Assembly (NCBI RefSeq): GCF_001664485.1
Contig: NZ_CP013630.1
Span: forward strand, 1,553,001 to 1,617,000
Length of the DNA: 64,000 nucleotides
Source: Rhizobium sp. N324
GTDB lineage: Bacteria; Pseudomonadota; Alphaproteobacteria; Rhizobiales; Rhizobiaceae
Direction: 5' to 3'
Part shown: positions 45,559 through 54,490 of the stretch, piece after piece
Layout of the letters: every line of letters begins with the position of its first letter
Numbering within the stretch: the stretch's first letter is position 1
Program-made: the position numbers and the translations under genes
Notes under the pieces: generated by a model
Databases searched by the model: none
The model's input: only the letters and a program-made list of their open reading frames with translations
What the model was told of the DNA's origin: nothing

Positions 45559-46428
45559 TCAATCGTCCTTCACCGCCTTGGTCTCGCCGCGCAGCCAGAA
45601 GGCCCGGTGCGAGGCGAAGCGGTCCTGGGCCAGATGGTCCTTCAATGCTGGCAGCAGCTGGTGCAGCTCGTCCTTCAGCGTGAAGGGCGGGTTGACGATG
45701 ACGAGGCCCGAGCCCGTCAATCCGGTGATGCCGCGGTCGCTCCGAACGGAAAGTTCGGCGCAGAGCATTTTCGGAATGTCGAGCGCCTGTAGCCTCTCGT
45801 GGAATTCCTTGATCGGCGCGCCCTTTTTCAGCGGGTACCACAGGCAATAGGTGCCGCCGGGAAAACGGCGATAGGCCTTTTCCAGCCCCTCGGCCAGACG
45901 CTGATATTCGTCCTCTTCCTCGAAAGGCGGATCGACGAGCACGATGCCGCGCTTCTCCTTCGGCGGCAGATGCGCGCCGAGCGCCAGCCAGCCGTCGAGC
46001 TCGGTGATGCGCGCATGGTGGTCGCCTTCGAACAGCCGGTGCAGCCTGACAAAATCCTCGGGATGCAGCTCCATCGCCGACAGCCGGTCCTGCGGCCGGA
46101 ACAGCAGGCGCGCCAGTTTCGGCGATCCGGGATAGAAGCGGATGCCGCCTTCGGGGTTGAGTTCGCGGATGGCTGTCAGGTAGGGCTCCAGCAGTTCGGA
46201 AACCTGCGGTCCGAGATCGGCCTCCATCAGCTTGCCGATGCCTTCAAGCCATTCGCCGGTTTTCTGCGCTTCTTCGGAGGAGAGGTCATAGAGCCCGATG
46301 CCGGCATGTGTGTCGAGCACGCGGAAGGCGCCATCCTTCTTCTGCATGTAGCGGATCAGCCGCGCCAGCACGGCATGTTTCAGCACATCGGCAAAATTGC
46401 CCGCATGATAGATGTGGCGGTAGTTCAT
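45559..46428 (-). CDS. rlmJ: 23S rRNA (adenine2030-N6)-methyltransferase
   Basis: 289 aa. MNYRHIYHAGNFADVLKH at the start and the catalytic N6-adenine methylase motif DPPFEEEDEY (DPPF) in the middle are diagnostic; SAM-binding is in FRVLDTHAGIGLYDL. It methylates A2030 of 23S rRNA before 50S assembly. It is divergent from the molybdopterin oxidoreductase gene, with about 80 bp between start codons for two promoters. Length and motifs are normal. Confidence 0.95.
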   Translation of the reverse strand: MNYRHIYHAGNFADVLKHAVLARLIRYMQKKDGAFRVLDTHAGIGLYDLSSEEAQKTGEWLEGIGKLMEADLGPQVSELLEPYLTAIRELNPEGGIRFYPGSPKLARLLFRPQDRLSAMELHPEDFVRLHRLFEGDHHARITELDGWLALGAHLPPKEKRGIVLVDPPFEEEDEYQRLAEGLEKAYRRFPGGTYCLWYPLKKGAPIKEFHERLQALDIPKMLCAELSVRSDRGITGLTGSGLVIVNPPFTLKDELHQLLPALKDHLAQDRFASHRAFWLRGETKAVKDD

Positions 46429-46509
46429 TTTCGGTGATGTCCGTATGAATTCGCGTCATGGGAAAGTTTGTGGCTTTTGGCCGTGCAAGGCTTGGAATAT
46501 ACAAATGCC

Positions 46510-48648
46510 ATGAACATTGCGACCCCCATCCACGCCAAATCCCCGAAGCCGGACACCAGGGTAGGCCACACCGCCTGTCCGCACGACTGTCCCTCCACCT
46601 GCGCGCTGGAGGTCGACATATCCGAGGACGGCCGCATCGGCCGCGTCCGCGGGGCCAATGATCACTCCTACACCTCCGGCGTCATCTGCGCCAAGGTCGC
46701 CCGCTATGCCGAGCGGCTCTATCATCCCGATCGCCTGATGCATCCCCTGCGCCGCGCCGGCGCCAAGGGGGCAGGGCAATGGCAGCAGATTTCCTGGGAC
46801 GATGCGCTGGATGAGATTGCCGAAGCCTTCGTGAAGGCCGAGGCGCGGGACGGCAGCGAGGCGATCTGGCCTTATTTCTATGCCGGCACCATGGGCTGGG
46901 TACAGCGCGATTCGATCGATCGCCTGCGTCACGCCAAGCGTTATTCCGGCTTCTTCTCCTCGATCTGCACCAATCCGGCCTGGACCGGCTTCACCGTGGC
47001 GACCGGCACGCTGCGCGGCCCCGATCCGCGCGAGATGGGCCGCACCGATTGCGTCGTCATCTGGGGCACCAATGCGGTCTCGACCCAGGTCAATGTGATG
47101 ACCCACGCCATCAAGTCGCGCAAGGAGCGCGGCGCCAAGATCGTCGTCATCGACATTTACGACAATCCGACGATGAAGCAGGCCGACATGGCCTTGATCG
47201 TCAGGCCCGGCACCGATGCGGCACTGGCCTGCGCCGTCATGCACATCGCCTTCCGCGACGGCTATGCCGACCGGGACTACATGGCGCGCTATGCCGATGA
47301 TCCCGCCGGCCTCGAAGTCCATCTGAAAACGAAGACGCCGCAATGGGCCGCCGATATCACCGGCCTTTCGGTCGAGGAGATCGAAGCCTTTGCCCGCCTC
47401 GTCGGCACGACGAAGAAGACCTTTTTCCGCCTCGGCTACGGCTTCACCCGCCAGCGCAACGGCGCGGTCGCCATGCATGCCGCCGCCTCGGTCGCCACCG
47501 TGCTCGGCTCCTGGCAATATGAGGGCGGCGGCGCCTTCCATTCGAACAACGATATCTTCCGCATGAACAATGCGGAACTGACCGGCCGTTCGATGAAGGA
47601 TGCCGATATCCGCATGCTCGATCAGTCGCAGATCGGCCGGGTGCTGACCGGCGATCCGGTGGCGCTGCGCCATCGCGGCCCGGTGACGGCGATGCTGATC
47701 CAGAACACCAACCCGGCCAACATCGCCCCCGAGCAGCGCCAAGTCAAACGCGGTTTTGCCCGCGACGACCTGTTCGTCGCCGTGCACGAGCAGTTCATGA
47801 CCGAGACGGCCGAGATCGCCGACATCGTCATTCCCGCGACGATGTTCGTCGAGCATGACGACATCTACCGGGCCGGCGGCCAGAACCATATCCTGCTCGG
47901 GCCGAAGCTGGTCGAGCCGCCGCCGACCGTGCGTACCAATCTCTTCGTCATCGAGGAACTGGCCAAACGCCTCGGCGTCGCCGATCGCCCCGGCTTCGGC
48001 TTTTCAGCCCGCGAAATGGTCGATCGCTTACTGGAATCGAGCGGCCTGCCGGATTACGAGCATTTCCTAGAACACAAATGGTTCGATCGTCAGCCGGCCT
48101 TCGAGGAGGCGCATTTCCTGAACGGCTTTGCCCATCCCGACGGCAAGTTTCATTTCCGCCCGGACTGGATCGATCAGCCGGCGCCGAACAAGCCGCCGGC
48201 GGCGGTCGGCCTGCTCGGGCCGCATGCCGAGCTTCCCGCCTTCCCCGATCAGGTCGATGTCATCGAAGTCGCCGATCCCGGGCATCCCTTCCGCCTCGCC
48301 ACCTCGCCCGCCCGCAATTTCTTGAATTCGAGCTTCGCCGAGACCAAGACCTCGCGTCAGAAGGAGGGCCGTCCTGAGGTGATGATCAATCCGGCCGACG
48401 CCGAAGCCAACGGCATCGCCCATGGCGATCTCGTCCGAATCGGCAACAGCCGCGGCGATCTGCGCATCCACGCCCGCATCACCACCGACGTGAAGCCTGG
48501 CGTGCTGATCGCCGAGGGCCTCTGGCCGAACAAGGCGCATATCGACGGCGAGGGTATCAATGTCCTCACAGGCGCCGACCCGGTCGCGCCCTATGGCGGG
48601 GCGGCCGTGCACGATAACAAGGTCTGGATTCGCAAGGACGCAGCATGA
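46510..48648 (+). CDS. Molybdopterin oxidoreductase (DMSO reductase superfamily)
   Basis: 712 aa from the ATG at 46510 (MNIATPIHAK); an earlier in-frame start would add 14 residues. The N-terminus has the 4Fe-4S site ACPHDCPSTCAL plus a Cys in SGVICAKVARY, so it binds an iron-sulfur cluster. Mo-bis-MGD binding residues follow throughout, and C-terminal molydopterin-dinucleotide domain residues 590-712 contain EGLWPNKAHIDGEGIN. No Tat signal, so it is cytoplasmic. No electron-transfer subunit nearby. The substrate cannot be assigned; assimilatory reductases and formate dehydrogenase-like relatives both exist. It overlaps the Nudix gene. Confidence 0.88.
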   Translation: MNIATPIHAKSPKPDTRVGHTACPHDCPSTCALEVDISEDGRIGRVRGANDHSYTSGVICAKVARYAERLYHPDRLMHPLRRAGAKGAGQWQQISWDDALDEIAEAFVKAEARDGSEAIWPYFYAGTMGWVQRDSIDRLRHAKRYSGFFSSICTNPAWTGFTVATGTLRGPDPREMGRTDCVVIWGTNAVSTQVNVMTHAIKSRKERGAKIVVIDIYDNPTMKQADMALIVRPGTDAALACAVMHIAFRDGYADRDYMARYADDPAGLEVHLKTKTPQWAADITGLSVEEIEAFARLVGTTKKTFFRLGYGFTRQRNGAVAMHAAASVATVLGSWQYEGGGAFHSNNDIFRMNNAELTGRSMKDADIRMLDQSQIGRVLTGDPVALRHRGPVTAMLIQNTNPANIAPEQRQVKRGFARDDLFVAVHEQFMTETAEIADIVIPATMFVEHDDIYRAGGQNHILLGPKLVEPPPTVRTNLFVIEELAKRLGVADRPGFGFSAREMVDRLLESSGLPDYEHFLEHKWFDRQPAFEEAHFLNGFAHPDGKFHFRPDWIDQPAPNKPPAAVGLLGPHAELPAFPDQVDVIEVADPGHPFRLATSPARNFLNSSFAETKTSRQKEGRPEVMINPADAEANGIAHGDLVRIGNSRGDLRIHARITTDVKPGVLIAEGLWPNKAHIDGEGINVLTGADPVAPYGGAAVHDNKVWIRKDAA

Positions 48649-49235
48649 TGCAGCCGAAATCACGCGTGAAGATCGTCAGCGCGGAAACGCTGTCGAATGG
48701 TTGGACAAAGCTTAGCAGCTATCTGCTCGACTATATCGACCGCAAGGGCGCGACCCAACGCTTGAAGCGGGAGGTCTACCACCGCACGCACGCCGCCTGC
48801 ATCCTGCTTTATGATCCGCAACGCGATCTCGTCATTCTCGTCCGCCAGTTCCGCCTTCCCGTCCATCTGAACGGCGATCCCGCCTGGATGATGGAGGTGC
48901 CGGCCGGCCTCCTCGATGACGATCATCCCGAACAGGCGATCCGCCGCGAGGCGATGGAGGAAACCGGTTACCAACTGCGCGACGCGCGTTTCCTCTTCAA
49001 ATGCTACAGCTCGCCCGGCGCCATCACCGAAGTCGTTCACTTCTTCGTCTCGCTGATCGACATCGCCGACCGCGTGGCGGAAGGCGGCGGCCTGGACGAG
49101 GAGCACGAGGATATCGAGGTTCTCGAAGTCCCGCTCGATGAGGCAGCCCAAATGATCGAAAACGGCGAGATCTTCGACGCCAAGACGATCATGCTGCTGC
49201 AATGGGCCTTGTTGAACAGGAATAAGCTTCGATAG
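48645..49235 (+). CDS. Nudix hydrolase, NudK/GDP-mannose pyrophosphatase-like
   Basis: 196 aa. The layout matches NudK: KREVYHRTHAACILLYD, RQFRLPVHLNGD, the Nudix box VPAGLLDDDHPEQAIRREAMEE, and C-terminal DAKTIMLLQWA. The first Glu of the box is His here (GLLDDDH for GLLDNDE in the E. coli enzyme as I recall it), while the RE..EE core is intact. It would hydrolyse GDP-mannose or a related nucleotide sugar. It overlaps the oxidoreductase stop by 4 nt and is therefore cotranslated with it. Confidence 0.87.
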   Translation: MMQPKSRVKIVSAETLSNGWTKLSSYLLDYIDRKGATQRLKREVYHRTHAACILLYDPQRDLVILVRQFRLPVHLNGDPAWMMEVPAGLLDDDHPEQAIRREAMEETGYQLRDARFLFKCYSSPGAITEVVHFFVSLIDIADRVAEGGGLDEEHEDIEVLEVPLDEAAQMIENGEIFDAKTIMLLQWALLNRNKLR

Positions 49236-49383
49236 CGGGTGAGCGGTCTCGGGCAACCCGCCGGGTTGGGCTCAAGACGGTTTCGGTATCGCGGTTCTGG
49301 CGTTCGAAAAGTTCATACGTTTGTCACGAAGCGGTTCTATCCGCTGCGGTCTGTCAATCATCGATGCGGTCAGGAGAAAGCCC

Positions 49384-50553
49384 ATGTGGCTCAGCAATTT
49401 CACCCTCGTTCTCCCCAACGAGGTGGTGAGTGAAGGTTCCGTGCGGGTTGAAGACGGCGCCATCGCCGAAATCAGGCCGGAGCGGGTCGCCGGGGCTGCC
49501 ATCGATGGCGGCGGGCGGCTGCTGATGCCGGGCTTCGTCGATCTCCACGGCGACATGATCGAGCGCGAGATCGCGCCGCGCCCGAACGCGACGATGCCGA
49601 TCGATTTCGGCATCCACGAGCTCGACAAGAAGCTGGCCGCCGCCGGTGTCACCACGGCCTTTGCCGCCGTCTCTTTCGCCACCGAAAGTGTTTACGGCCA
49701 CGTCCGCTCGCTGGAGACCACCTCGGCGGTGATCGAGGGCATCAACCGCCTGCGCGATGATCTGCTGATCGACCACCGCGTCCACGCCCGCTACGAAATC
49801 ACCAATGTCGGCGCCGCTGCCGCACTCGAGCGCCTGCTCAATGCCGACCAGATCGATATGGTTTCGCTGACCGACCACACGCCGGGGCAGGGCCAATACA
49901 ACAACCTGCAAAGCTACATCCTCAGCATTTCCGAGCGCCGCGCCATCTCTGAGGATATGGCCGCCGAGATCGTCGCCAAACGCATCGCCATGCGCAGCAA
50001 TTCCGAGATCGAGGCCAAGCTGAAGGAGATCGTCGCGCTGTCGCTGAAGCATAAGCTGTCGCTTGCCTCGCATGATGATGACAGTGTCGAGAAAGTCGCG
50101 GAAATGCACGATCTCGGCGTCACCATCAGCGAGTTCCCGGTGACGGCGCCCGCCGCCGAAGAGGCGCGCCGCCGTGGCCTCTGGACGCTGATGGGCGCGC
50201 CCAATGCGCTGCGCGGCCAGTCGATGTCGGGCAACCTCAGCGCCCTCGATGCCGCCAGGGCCGGCCTCTTGAGCGTCATAGCCGCCGACTATCACCCGGC
50301 CGCCTTTGTGCCCGGCATCTTCAAGCTCGCCGAGATGGTGGAAGGCGGCTTGCCTTCAGCCGTCGCCATGGCGACCGGCAACGCCGCCCGCTCCGCCGGC
50401 CTCTCGGATCGCGGCGAAATCGCCATCGGCCAGCGGGCCGATCTGGTGGCGGTCGAACCGGGTGAAGTCCATCGCATCCGCGCCACCTTCCGCGCCGGCC
50501 GCTTCGTCTATAGCGACGGCACCCTGCATCCGCTGCGGGCGCTTGCGGCGTAG
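49384..50553 (+). CDS. phnM: PhnM-like alpha-D-ribose 1-methylphosphonate 5-triphosphate diphosphatase
   Basis: 389 aa from the ATG at 49384 (MWLSNFTLVLPNEVV). Amidohydrolase fold: PGFVDLHGDMIEREIAPRP gives the first metal ligands, SHDDDSVEKVAE a later one, and VIAADYHPAAFVPGIFKLA the final Asp/His region. PhnM releases pyrophosphate in the C-P lyase pathway of phosphonate use. No other phn gene is within the window; it stands 148 nt after the Nudix gene. Either a stand-alone relative or part of a pathway whose other genes lie elsewhere. Confidence 0.88.
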   Translation: MWLSNFTLVLPNEVVSEGSVRVEDGAIAEIRPERVAGAAIDGGGRLLMPGFVDLHGDMIEREIAPRPNATMPIDFGIHELDKKLAAAGVTTAFAAVSFATESVYGHVRSLETTSAVIEGINRLRDDLLIDHRVHARYEITNVGAAAALERLLNADQIDMVSLTDHTPGQGQYNNLQSYILSISERRAISEDMAAEIVAKRIAMRSNSEIEAKLKEIVALSLKHKLSLASHDDDSVEKVAEMHDLGVTISEFPVTAPAAEEARRRGLWTLMGAPNALRGQSMSGNLSALDAARAGLLSVIAADYHPAAFVPGIFKLAEMVEGGLPSAVAMATGNAARSAGLSDRGEIAIGQRADLVAVEPGEVHRIRATFRAGRFVYSDGTLHPLRALAA

Positions 50554-50800
50554 CTTTAATTGAACTTGATTGCCGTCGGTTGAGCAGCGTGCAAACGATA
50601 GCGAACCCATGGCTCGAATTGCTTCAAGGCCATACTTCAACCAGGGCAGCCGTTTGCTGTTGCGTAGGGCGAACGTATGCCGTGCGCTAGCCAGCCTCAC
50701 TGCACTCCGAACTCGATAAAATCGTCTATGCTGGGTTAGCGAACACTTCAACTTTCTCGTGCATCGTTCGGCGATTTCAAGATCAACGAGGCTGTACTTA

Positions 50801-51517
50801 GTGACCATTTTTGGCCAATCTCGGCTTACACGCATCACCTATGCCGTGCTGCTTCTGCTCATGTTCTGCTTCGACTTTGCAAAGGACCCGATCCAGCGCC
50901 TCATTGTGGCCGAACAGGATCAGGCGGCGCGCGAGCTAATGGCGCCACGCCCGGCAAGCAGCGTAGGGACCGCCGTCGGAGGAGAGGTCAGCGGCAAAAA
51001 CATGCCGCTGATGTTCAAAGGCCAGGAAGAGTTGGTGAAGCAGATTGCAGCCTCCGGCCGCAAGCCGACGGCGGAGGATATGGAAAATCTACGTGCTATG
51101 GCCGCCAAAGGGGCAATGCAGATGACGTTGGGCGTCGGAGCGGGCGACGCCGAAACTGCCAAGCTCGTCGCCCGCCGATCCTTCTTCGAAACGCTATACA
51201 TGGTTGCTGCGATCGCGATGACAGCGATTACAATTGTAGGCCTGCTCTACATCGTATCAGGTCGCCTTCGCGATATTGGCTGGCCTCAATATCTGCTCTG
51301 GGGGCTGCTTGCGCCCGTCTTCTTGCCGAAGTTTTTGGCAATTCCCCTGCCGGCGCTCGCGATCCAGGGGATTACCTTTTTCTTCTACGGCGTCCTTCTC
51401 GTTCTTGCCTTCATTTCTGGTGAGGACTCCAGCCCGCCCACTCGTTACAAATTGGCCCAGTCGCCGACTCCGGCCAAACGTCGGCCGGGTCAGTTCGGAC
51501 GACTTGGCACGCAGTAG
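50801..51517 (+). CDS. Membrane protein with DUF805-like segment
   Basis: 238 aa from a GTG at 50801 (GAGG ten bases upstream); an in-frame start 14 codons earlier is possible. One helix near residues 10-25, then a hydrophilic segment of about 90 residues, then three or four helices. The piece SGRLRDIGWPQYLLWGLL resembles the conserved turn of DUF805 proteins. No function known. Upstream, 50554-50800 is noncoding as far as I can tell. It lies in a patch that is less GC-rich than the surroundings. Confidence 0.65.
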   Translation: MTIFGQSRLTRITYAVLLLLMFCFDFAKDPIQRLIVAEQDQAARELMAPRPASSVGTAVGGEVSGKNMPLMFKGQEELVKQIAASGRKPTAEDMENLRAMAAKGAMQMTLGVGAGDAETAKLVARRSFFETLYMVAAIAMTAITIVGLLYIVSGRLRDIGWPQYLLWGLLAPVFLPKFLAIPLPALAIQGITFFFYGVLLVLAFISGEDSSPPTRYKLAQSPTPAKRRPGQFGRLGTQ

Positions 51518-51679
51518 ATGTAGCGGCTCGCTAAGCAGTATTTGGATTGACCTGCCCAGCCGGTTTAGGGGCTGTCGGCAAGCCGCCGCTCGTCGCTTCC
51601 ATGCAGTTGAGCGTCGGCCTACCCCGGCCAGGTCAGAAGAGGCATTGCAGTCATAAGGTGATCGATGGAGAGGCGACAA

Positions 51680-52429
51680 ATGCCGATCATAAAGTGTAGC
51701 GGCAGCATTCCGGAGTCGTTCACGACCAGAAGAGGGCTACTTACGTCGTTCGGAGCGTTGGCATTGGTCGGTTGCCAGGGTGCAACTACGTCGGTTCGTT
51801 TCAAGGTCATCGCATCTGCGATCATCGATGGCCGACCGGTCGAAAGTTCATCAGTGATGGAGATCACCTATTCTAAGGTGACGCACAGCCTGATCGGAAA
51901 TGGTGGCGCAACACGGCTCTATGGCGAGGCCTTGATTTTTGATCTAGACGGAAAAGGTACAATTTACATCTTGCCAACCCAGCATGATCCGAACAACAGT
52001 CTTACCCAAGTTTACGAGGATGGCATCCTAGCAACCTTAGAGATAAGGAATAGCATAGGCTCGCTGTCTGATGCAGATTTTGCGAGCCTGCGCAGCGCAA
52101 ATGGGCGGTATCCATTCAAGTTGAAAACGAGCCGGCTGCCGGTAATCGTGTCGTTCAAGAACGAGAATGATCCAAAAACTATATTTGAGATTCAGCCGGG
52201 CGAGATTGGTCGATACTTTTCAGGCGTGCAGTTTACGGGTCTCGATATCGCGATTACGACCGACCGGCTAACTTATAAATTACGAAAACGGCTTCCCTGG
52301 CTCGATACCACTATTGCACCGCGAAAAATTTTTGCGCGCGATCCTCCAGGCGCTCTGCGGCCTTATAGGGAATTGCCGTTCAGTTACGTGATTACGCCAG
52401 CCGACTTCTTTGGAGACGCTAGCCGATGA
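51680..52429 (+). CDS. Predicted Tat lipoprotein of unknown function
   Basis: 249 aa from the ATG at 51680, preceded by a strong GGAGAGG; a start 15 bases earlier is also possible. The N-terminus has a twin-arginine signal (TTRRGLLTSFGALALVGC) whose lipobox Cys32 marks a lipoprotein; such a signal suggests folding before export. The mature part is beta-rich with no recognised family; segments YGEALIFDLDGKGTIYIL and IQPGEIGRYFSG stand out. Base composition is more AT-rich than the core genes nearby, suggesting later arrival. No partner genes identified. Confidence 0.7.
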   Translation: MPIIKCSGSIPESFTTRRGLLTSFGALALVGCQGATTSVRFKVIASAIIDGRPVESSSVMEITYSKVTHSLIGNGGATRLYGEALIFDLDGKGTIYILPTQHDPNNSLTQVYEDGILATLEIRNSIGSLSDADFASLRSANGRYPFKLKTSRLPVIVSFKNENDPKTIFEIQPGEIGRYFSGVQFTGLDIAITTDRLTYKLRKRLPWLDTTIAPRKIFARDPPGALRPYRELPFSYVITPADFFGDASR

Positions 52430-52480
52430 CAGAGATGCCCTTTGCCCCGAAGAGTTGGCTGCGTTAGTAAAATGTTTAGA

Positions 52481-52497
52481 AGAGCCCTTGTGGCTCT
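52481..52497 (-). terminator. Hairpin after purN
   Basis: On the minus strand AGAGCC and GGCTCT (6-bp stem, 5-nt loop) stand 6 nt past the purN stop and are followed by TCTAAACATTTTA. It is a short but plausible terminator for purM-purN. Confidence 0.5.
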
Positions 52498-52502
52498 GTA
52501 CC

Positions 52503-53174
52503 CTAACAGCGGTCGCCGATCAGCGAGATGAGCTGGGCCTTGGGCGCAACGGCCGAAGCCTCGGCGCCGATGGCCTTGCCGCCTTCCATCGTCACGCGGC
52601 CTTCGGCGAAGAGCCGCAGTGCCTGCGGATAAATCTGGTGTTCGACGGTCAGCACGCGCGCGGCAAGGCTTTCGGCCGTGTCGCCGGAAAGGACAGGCAC
52701 GGCCGCCTGGCCGATGACCGGCCCTTCGTCCATGCCTTCGGTGACGAAATGCACGGTGCAGCCGGCGATGCGCATGCCGGCGTCGATGGCGCGCTGATGA
52801 GTGTGGAGGCCCGGAAACAGCGGCAGCAGGGAAGGGTGGATGTTGAGCATCCGGCCTTCGTAACGCTGGATGAAGGTCGGCGTCAGCAGCCGCATGTAGC
52901 CCGCCAGGCAGAGGATATCGGGGGAAAGCTCATCAAGTGCGGAAAAGATCGCCGCCTCATGCGCTTCCTTGCTGGCATAACCCTTGCGGGGAAAGGCGTA
53001 GGTGGCGATGCCTTCGGCGGCTGCCTTGGCAAGGCCGCCGGCCTCAGCCTTGTCGGAAATCACGCCGACGATTTCGGCCGGGTAATCGGCGGCCTTGGCG
53101 GCCGCAACCAGCGCCATCATGTTGGAGCCGCCGCCGGATATGAGGACGACGACGCGTTTGCGCTTCGCGCTCAT
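52503..53174 (-). CDS. purN: Phosphoribosylglycinamide formyltransferase
   Basis: 223 aa. It formylates GAR with 10-formyl-THF in purine synthesis. The N-terminal [12 protein letters not shown], the catalytic Asn/His/Asp regions [32 protein letters not shown] and [15 protein letters not shown] are all present. It overlaps purM by 4 nt and is cotranscribed with it. Confidence 0.97.
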   Translation of the reverse strand: MSAKRKRVVVLISGGGSNMMALVAAAKAADYPAEIVGVISDKAEAGGLAKAAAEGIATYAFPRKGYASKEAHEAAIFSALDELSPDILCLAGYMRLLTPTFIQRYEGRMLNIHPSLLPLFPGLHTHQRAIDAGMRIAGCTVHFVTEGMDEGPVIGQAAVPVLSGDTAESLAARVLTVEHQIYPQALRLFAEGRVTMEGGKAIGAEASAVAPKAQLISLIGDRC

Positions 53175-54244
53175 ATGGCAAGCGTGCCCTTATACACCGT
53201 GCCGGCAGCACCCTCGTCGCGGGCGATCATGCGGCCGAGCGTGACCACCGTCTCGCCCTCGGCCTCGAGGGCAGCGGAAACGGCGGCGACATTCTCGCCG
53301 GCGACGACGGCGATCATTCCGACTCCGCAGTTGAAGGTGCGCAGCATTTCCTTGGTTTCGACGCCACCCGTCCTGGCGAGCCACGAAAACACCGTGGGAA
53401 CCTTGACGGCGGCAAGATCGATCTCGGCCGCCAGATGCTTCGGCAGCACGCGCGGAATATTCTCGGGGAAGCCGCCGCCGGTAATGTGGGCCAGCGCCTT
53501 GATGGCGCCGGTCTCGCGGATCGCCTTCAGCAGCGGCTTCACATAGATGCGGGTCGGCTCGAGCAGCGCTTCGCCGAGCTTCTTGCCTTCGGCGAACGGC
53601 GCCGGCGCATCCCAGCCGAGGCCGGACAGTTCGACGATCTTGCGCACCAGCGAGAAGCCGTTGGAATGGACACCGGAGGAGGCGAGACCGAGGATCACGT
53701 CACCCTCGGCAATATCGCCGGAGGGAAGCAGCTTGCCGCGTTCGGCAGCTCCGACGGCAAAGCCGGCGAGGTCATAGTCGCCGGAGGAGTACATGCCGGG
53801 CATTTCGGCGGTCTCGCCGCCGATCAGCGCGCAGCCGGCCTGCCGGCAGCCGGCGGCAATACCGCCGACGATCGCAGCACCCTGGTCGGGGTCGAGCTTG
53901 CCAGTGGCGAAATAATCGAGGAAGAACAGCGGCTCGGCGCCCTGGACGACGAGATCGTTGACGCACATGGCGACGAGGTCGATGCCGACGGTGTCGTGAT
54001 AGTCCGCATCGATGGCGATCTTCAGCTTGGTGCCGACGCCATCATTGGCGGCGACGAGAACCGGATCGGTAAAGCCGGCGGCCTTGAGGTCGAAGAGCCC
54101 GCCGAAGCCGCCGATCTCGCCATCGGCGCCGGGGCGCCGCGTCGAGCGCACCGCCGGTTTGATCTTCTCGACAAGGAGGTTGCCGGCATCGATGTCGACG
54201 CCCGCATCGCTGTATGTCAGGCCGTTTTTCCCAGACTGGCTCAT
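53171..54244 (-). CDS. purM: Phosphoribosylformylglycinamidine cyclo-ligase (AIR synthetase)
   Basis: 357 aa. It closes FGAM to aminoimidazole ribotide with ATP. The sequence begins [21 protein letters not shown] and contains [17 protein letters not shown] ATP-loop residues ([13 protein letters not shown]), [19 protein letters not shown] and [17 protein letters not shown]. It is transcribed before purN; the 246-bp gap to the divergent PerM gene must hold its promoter. purM-purN coupling is usual. Confidence 0.97.
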   Translation of the reverse strand: MSQSGKNGLTYSDAGVDIDAGNLLVEKIKPAVRSTRRPGADGEIGGFGGLFDLKAAGFTDPVLVAANDGVGTKLKIAIDADYHDTVGIDLVAMCVNDLVVQGAEPLFFLDYFATGKLDPDQGAAIVGGIAAGCRQAGCALIGGETAEMPGMYSSGDYDLAGFAVGAAERGKLLPSGDIAEGDVILGLASSGVHSNGFSLVRKIVELSGLGWDAPAPFAEGKKLGEALLEPTRIYVKPLLKAIRETGAIKALAHITGGGFPENIPRVLPKHLAAEIDLAAVKVPTVFSWLARTGGVETKEMLRTFNCGVGMIAVVAGENVAAVSAALEAEGETVVTLGRMIARDEGAAGTVYKGTLAI

Positions 54245-54490
54245 GCTGGTCTCCGATGGCTATTTTCAGGCGGCTAACATGCCGCGTCATCTGCCGGTCG
54301 CAATTGCATGACAGGGGCTTTTATGCAAGCGCCGCATGGCAAAAGCCCCCAATTTCCCGCGTCTTCAACCGGCCTTTCCGGGATTTGCCGCGACAGGGTT
54401 GACCATCTTTGCGCCTGCATCCTATGTGCTGAATGGCCGCGTCGGTTCGAATGCGGCGTTTGGCGGCGGAAAGCGATCAGCGGGGAAGCG

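Noticed and set aside
46456..47889. 477-codon minus-strand frame opposite the molybdopterin oxidoreductase
   Set aside because: Shadow of the oxidoreductase gene, no family features.
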